Shown here one piece after another: positions 52,249-55,439 of a DNA stretch of 55,439 bases. A program made the position numbers and the translations under genes. Within the stretch, counting starts at the first letter, position 1, and every line of letters starts with the position of its first letter. The stretch is from the NCBI GenBank assembly GCA_964384205.1, contig CAYLKS010000001.1, forward strand, positions 62,978-118,416. The letters run 5' to 3'. This stretch comes from CAYLKS01 sp964384205 [NCBI: uncultured bacterium]. Lineage in GTDB: Bacteria; JAGOEH01. Below the pieces are notes generated by a model that did not search any database, had not been told where the DNA came from, and saw only the letters and a program-made list of their open reading frames with translations.

Positions 52249-53436
52249 CTACGACAAAGCTTGATCAAGATCGTCAATGAGATCCTCTGCATCTTCAAGA
52301 CCAACAGACAACCTTATCAAAGATTCGCTAATTCCTGCTTCTTTCAATTCTTCTTTCGAAAAAGATGCATGTGTCATAGACGCAGGATGTTCAATTAAAG
52401 ATTCACAGTCTCCAAGGCTCACAGCAGTAGTCCATAATTTTGTATTATCAATAATATGTACTGCTTTATCAAATCCTCCTTTTGGTTCAAAAACAATTAT
52501 AGCACCAGGTAATTTCATCTGTTTTTTGGCGAGCTCATATTCAGGATGTGATTTAAGCCCAGGATAATTTACTTCTGCCACTCCGGGATGTTTTTCCAAA
52601 AATTCTGCAACCTTTTGAGCATTGCTACAATGTCTTTCCATTCTAATAGAAAGAGTTTTTAATCCTCTATAAATTAAATAAGAATCAAAAGGGCTAAGGG
52701 AGGCACCAGTCAATAACTTTAATCCTTTTTTTCTAATATTTTGAATATCCTCCGCAGAACCTACAACGAATCCTGCAATAACATCACCGTGGCCGTTTAA
52801 ATATTTAGTTGCAGAATGAACCACAATATCAACTCCAAATTCAATAGGACGTTGCAAATATGGAGTTGCAAATGTATTATCAACAACTACTTTAATATCT
52901 TTATTATAGTCATGTATAATATCTGAAATTTTTTGCAAATCAAAAACTTTCAATGTAGGATTTGATGGTGTTTCAAGATAAACTATTTTTGTATTCTTTT
53001 TCAAGCTATTTGTTATTTTTGTCTCATCAGAAAAGTCAACAAAAGAACATTCTATTCCAAATCTGGGAAGCTGCTTTGACAATAAACCAAATGTTGCACC
53101 ATATAATACATTTGAGGATAAAATATGATCTCCCTTATCTAACAACGATAAAAACATAGAAGATATAGCTGCCATTCCTGAAGAAAAAGCTATCCCCTCC
53201 TCTGCTCCCTCCAGAAAAGCTACTTTCTTTTCAATAATGTCACGATTAGGATTATTTATTCTTGTATAAAAAAATCCCTTCTCTTCGCCCTTAAAAATCC
53301 TGCCACCGTGTGCAGCACTTTTAAATACAAAGGTTGAAGTCTGATATATGGGAGTTGACAATGCACCTGTTTTTTCATCCGGATGGCTCGCATAATGTAT
53401 CGCATTAGTGCTAAAACCTAAATCTTTAAAATCCAT
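52249..53436 (-). CDS. PLP-dependent Cys/Met metabolism enzyme (methionine/cystathionine gamma-lyase family)
   Basis: 395 residues, fold type I: YTRINNPNRDIIEKKVAFLEGAE, the PLP-stacking VLYGATF (Tyr112), VVDNTFATPYLQRP, and the PLP lysine in HSATKYLNGHGD (Lys211). SLGDCESLIEHPASMTHAS is the gamma-elimination family C-terminal motif. Overall it reads like methionine gamma-lyase, releasing methanethiol, ammonia and 2-oxobutyrate. However, the Cys typical of that enzyme (YGCTF) is Ala114 here, so cystathionine gamma-lyase or O-acetylhomoserine sulfhydrylase activity is possible. GGAGG ribosome site; its own promoter. Confidence 0.87.
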   Translation of the reverse strand: MDFKDLGFSTNAIHYASHPDEKTGALSTPIYQTSTFVFKSAAHGGRIFKGEEKGFFYTRINNPNRDIIEKKVAFLEGAEEGIAFSSGMAAISSMFLSLLDKGDHILSSNVLYGATFGLLSKQLPRFGIECSFVDFSDETKITNSLKKNTKIVYLETPSNPTLKVFDLQKISDIIHDYNKDIKVVVDNTFATPYLQRPIEFGVDIVVHSATKYLNGHGDVIAGFVVGSAEDIQNIRKKGLKLLTGASLSPFDSYLIYRGLKTLSIRMERHCSNAQKVAEFLEKHPGVAEVNYPGLKSHPEYELAKKQMKLPGAIIVFEPKGGFDKAVHIIDNTKLWTTAVSLGDCESLIEHPASMTHASFSKEELKEAGISESLIRLSVGLEDAEDLIDDLDQALS

Positions 53437-53489
53437 AACAATCCTCCGTGTTTATTGCTTAATTTATTACTTAAATTGAAGTTATATTA

Positions 53490-53518
53490 AAAATAAACAA
53501 AATACCTAACAATGTCAA
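53490..53518 (-). promoter_or_regulatory. Promoter of the gamma-lyase family gene
   Basis: On the minus strand: TTGACA (53518-53513), 17 nt, TATTTT (53495-53490), 53 nt before the ATG. Confidence 0.6.
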
Positions 53519-53560
53519 ATATTAATAAAATAAAAATTATTATTAAAAAAAATTCTAACC

Positions 53561-53588
53561 TTGAATTTCTAAAAATTATTAATATTTT
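53561..53588 (+). promoter_or_regulatory. Possible promoter of the GH5 gene
   Basis: TTGAAT (53561-53566), 16 nt, TATTTT (53583-53588), 19 nt before the ATG, leaving a leader of about 12 nt with AAAAAGG as ribosome site. Confidence 0.5.
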
Positions 53589-53607
53589 AAACTAAAAAGG
53601 CAATAAA

Positions 53608-55439
53608 ATGAAAAAAATTCTAATATTCTTTATATTATACCTAATTCCCCTTGTTTATAATTTATTCGCGGATTTACCCTTTCATAAAGGAGTAAATCTC
53701 TCATCGTGGATTTATGCAGAACAATCAAATAAAATAATATTTGGTAAATATGATATTCAAGATATTAAAAATATCAAAAAATTAGGCGCTGATGTAATCA
53801 GATTACCTATAAAACTTCACAAAATGCATTATGGAGGCCCTGATTTTAAAATTGATACTGTTTTTCTATATTTTCTAAATAAAATTATTGACATGGCTGA
53901 AGAAGAAAATATAAAACTTATAATCGATAATCACTCTACAAATTTTTCAAAAGCAACAACTCCAGATATAATAGATACATTAATACCTCTATGGAAAAAT
54001 CTTGCAAACCATTTAAAAAATAGATCCAATCTTATATTATATGAAATACTCAATGAACCAAGAAACATTAGCGCAGAGGAATGGAATACTATACAATCTA
54101 AAGTTATAAAAGCTATACGTGAAATAGATAAAAAACATAAAATAATAGTAGGTTCTGTTAACTACAACTATGTAACCAAAATGGATAGCCTGGCAATATT
54201 TCCAGATTCAAATATTATATACTCATTCCATTTTTATGAGCCTTTCTTATTAACACATCAAGGCGCAACCTGGACAAATCCATCTATGCATGAGGTAAAA
54301 AAAATACCTTTTCCTTACGATAAGTACAAAATGCCTCAATGCCCTCCAATATATTTCGGGACATGGATTGAATATGCATATGCAAACTATAGTAAACAGG
54401 GAAATACAAACTATATCTATTCACTATTAGAACATGCCAAAAATTTCCAGATAAAATATAATGTTCCGGTATATTGTGGAGAATTTGGGGTATATATGCC
54501 TAATTGTAGAAATATAGATCGTATAAATTGGTATAAAGCAGTTATTGATTATTTCACTGAAAATAATATCATATGGACAATGTGGGATTATGACGGAGGT
54601 TTTGGAATATTTAACCGAAATAATTACGAACTTTTTGATTATGATTTAAATATTCCTTTACTAAAAGCTTTAGGGTTTAATGTCCAACAGCAAAAACCTT
54701 TTACAATACTACCTGATTCTATAACTTTCACAGTATATAGCGATTATATCCATAAAAAAATTGGATTTTATTCATCTCAAAATAATTATGTAAACTATTA
54801 TTGTGCATATCAACCTTATAATGAAAAATTTTGTCTATATTGGACAGATGCTAAACAATACAATAGTATAAATTTTACATTTGAACCTTATAAAGACTTA
54901 ACTTATTTTGATTCAATTTCATTTTATTTAAAATGTAAAAATCCAAAAGTGCAATTGGATATTAGATTTGTGGACTCAGAAGAAGGTAATGGGGATAAAC
55001 CATGGCAAGTATCATCGTCAATTATAACCTTTGATGATACCAATTGGCATCAAATAAAAATCGATAAATCTAAATTTAAAGAAATAGGTTCATGGTACCA
55101 AAATATATGGTACAATCCAGCAAATAAATTTGATTGGAAAAAAATAAGTACCCTGAAAATAATGGTATATTTCAAAGACAATAAAGAATTTCCTGTTAAT
55201 TTCTTTTTTGATGATATTAAGATTATCACAACAAAATCTACAAATATCAAAGAAGGTAATAAGAAAATATATAACTCAAATATAAAAATATTCCCAAACC
55301 CATTTAAAAACTCTATTGTTATAAATTCTAAATATAATATACAAAATATAACTTTATTCAATATATTAGGTCAACAAGTATTAAATACTAAATCTAATAT
55401 TATAAATACTGCTAACATTCCTGCTGGTATATACTTCAT
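53608..55439 (+). CDS. Secreted GH5-family glycosidase with T9SS tail (3' end beyond window)
   Basis: 610 codons are visible. The signal peptide covers residues 1-21. The catalytic (beta/alpha)8 barrel starts KGVNLSSWIY. ADVIRLPIKL, LIIDNHS, the acid/base Glu150 in EILNEPR and the nucleophile Glu292 in YCGEFGVY are the GH5 signature. A beta-rich module (about 370-560) resembles CBM11-like carbohydrate-binding domains (DSISFYLKCKNPKVQLDIRF). The frame then enters a T9SS sorting domain (IFPNPFKNSIV; FNILGQQV; PAGIYF), which the window edge cuts a few residues short. It probably hydrolyses beta-glucan or mannan outside the cell. Confidence 0.9.
   Translation, partial: MKKILIFFILYLIPLVYNLFADLPFHKGVNLSSWIYAEQSNKIIFGKYDIQDIKNIKKLGADVIRLPIKLHKMHYGGPDFKIDTVFLYFLNKIIDMAEEENIKLIIDNHSTNFSKATTPDIIDTLIPLWKNLANHLKNRSNLILYEILNEPRNISAEEWNTIQSKVIKAIREIDKKHKIIVGSVNYNYVTKMDSLAIFPDSNIIYSFHFYEPFLLTHQGATWTNPSMHEVKKIPFPYDKYKMPQCPPIYFGTWIEYAYANYSKQGNTNYIYSLLEHAKNFQIKYNVPVYCGEFGVYMPNCRNIDRINWYKAVIDYFTENNIIWTMWDYDGGFGIFNRNNYELFDYDLNIPLLKALGFNVQQQKPFTILPDSITFTVYSDYIHKKIGFYSSQNNYVNYYCAYQPYNEKFCLYWTDAKQYNSINFTFEPYKDLTYFDSISFYLKCKNPKVQLDIRFVDSEEGNGDKPWQVSSSIITFDDTNWHQIKIDKSKFKEIGSWYQNIWYNPANKFDWKKISTLKIMVYFKDNKEFPVNFFFDDIKIITTKSTNIKEGNKKIYNSNIKIFPNPFKNSIVINSKYNIQNITLFNILGQQVLNTKSNIINTANIPAGIYF

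Overview
This is a strongly AT-rich bacterial chromosome segment, dense in genes and mostly in short operons. Several markers point to an anaerobic member of the FCB (Fibrobacteres-Chlorobi-Bacteroidetes) assemblage. These are a SusC/SusD outer-membrane pair, two secreted proteins ending in type IX secretion (T9SS) sorting domains, the T9SS response regulator PorX, a pyrophosphate-type phosphofructokinase, a flavodiiron protein and a rubrerythrin-like protein. The promoters are TTGACA-N16-18-TATAAT-like and most genes carry strong AGGAGG-type ribosome sites. That is unlike classical Bacteroidia, so an Ignavibacteria/Calditrichota/Cloacimonadota-like lineage is my guess; this is inference.

Layout. 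1-441: start of a truncated secreted protein on the minus strand. 723-3714: nadD, nagA and a YprB-type nuclease. 3809-7619: recA-recX-rel operon. 7637-13186: a 1,849-residue secreted repeat protein with a T9SS signal. 13359-15243: secreted esterase and a DHOD-like oxidoreductase. 15245-22549 (minus): cobO, udk, glycosyltransferases, a polysaccharide-deacetylase-like lipoprotein and a GH92 mannosidase. 22637-26717: SusD and SusC. 27023-30958: two secreted peptidases. 31031-31103: tRNA-Phe. 31161-33396: NodU-type carbamoyltransferase and an SxtJ-like membrane protein. 33393-39215 (minus): Na/Pi transporter, PorX, OPT transporter and HAD phosphatase. 39715-44479 (minus): a five-gene amino-sugar-type operon (PIG-L deacetylase, amidotransferase-like protein, PPi-PFK, SIS isomerase, ROK kinase). 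44793-46906 (minus): DJ-1-like protein, Cys-repeat peptide and HprK-like kinase. 46907-47654: a decayed stretch with a methyltransferase remnant. 47655-51377 (minus): hisS, flavodiiron protein, rubrerythrin-like protein, spsF. 51761-52201: hsp20 behind a sigma-54 promoter. 52249-53436: a PLP gamma-lyase family enzyme. 53608 to the end: a secreted GH5 glycosidase, cut by the window edge.

The most unusual locus is 44793-46906. A 198-residue protein has a short leader-like N-terminus followed by 16 cysteines spaced almost perfectly every 11 residues (C-x-x-G-x-x-A). Its gene is followed, with overlap, by an HPr-kinase-like ATPase and preceded by a DJ-1/PfpI protein whose nucleophilic cysteine is a serine. 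It looks like a compact, possibly undescribed peptide-modification (RiPP-like) system. A second theme is leaderless transcription: three genes that lack a ribosome site have a -10 box ending exactly 6 nt before the ATG, and two more are similar. A third is a sigma-54 promoter with upstream direct repeats driving a small heat-shock protein.
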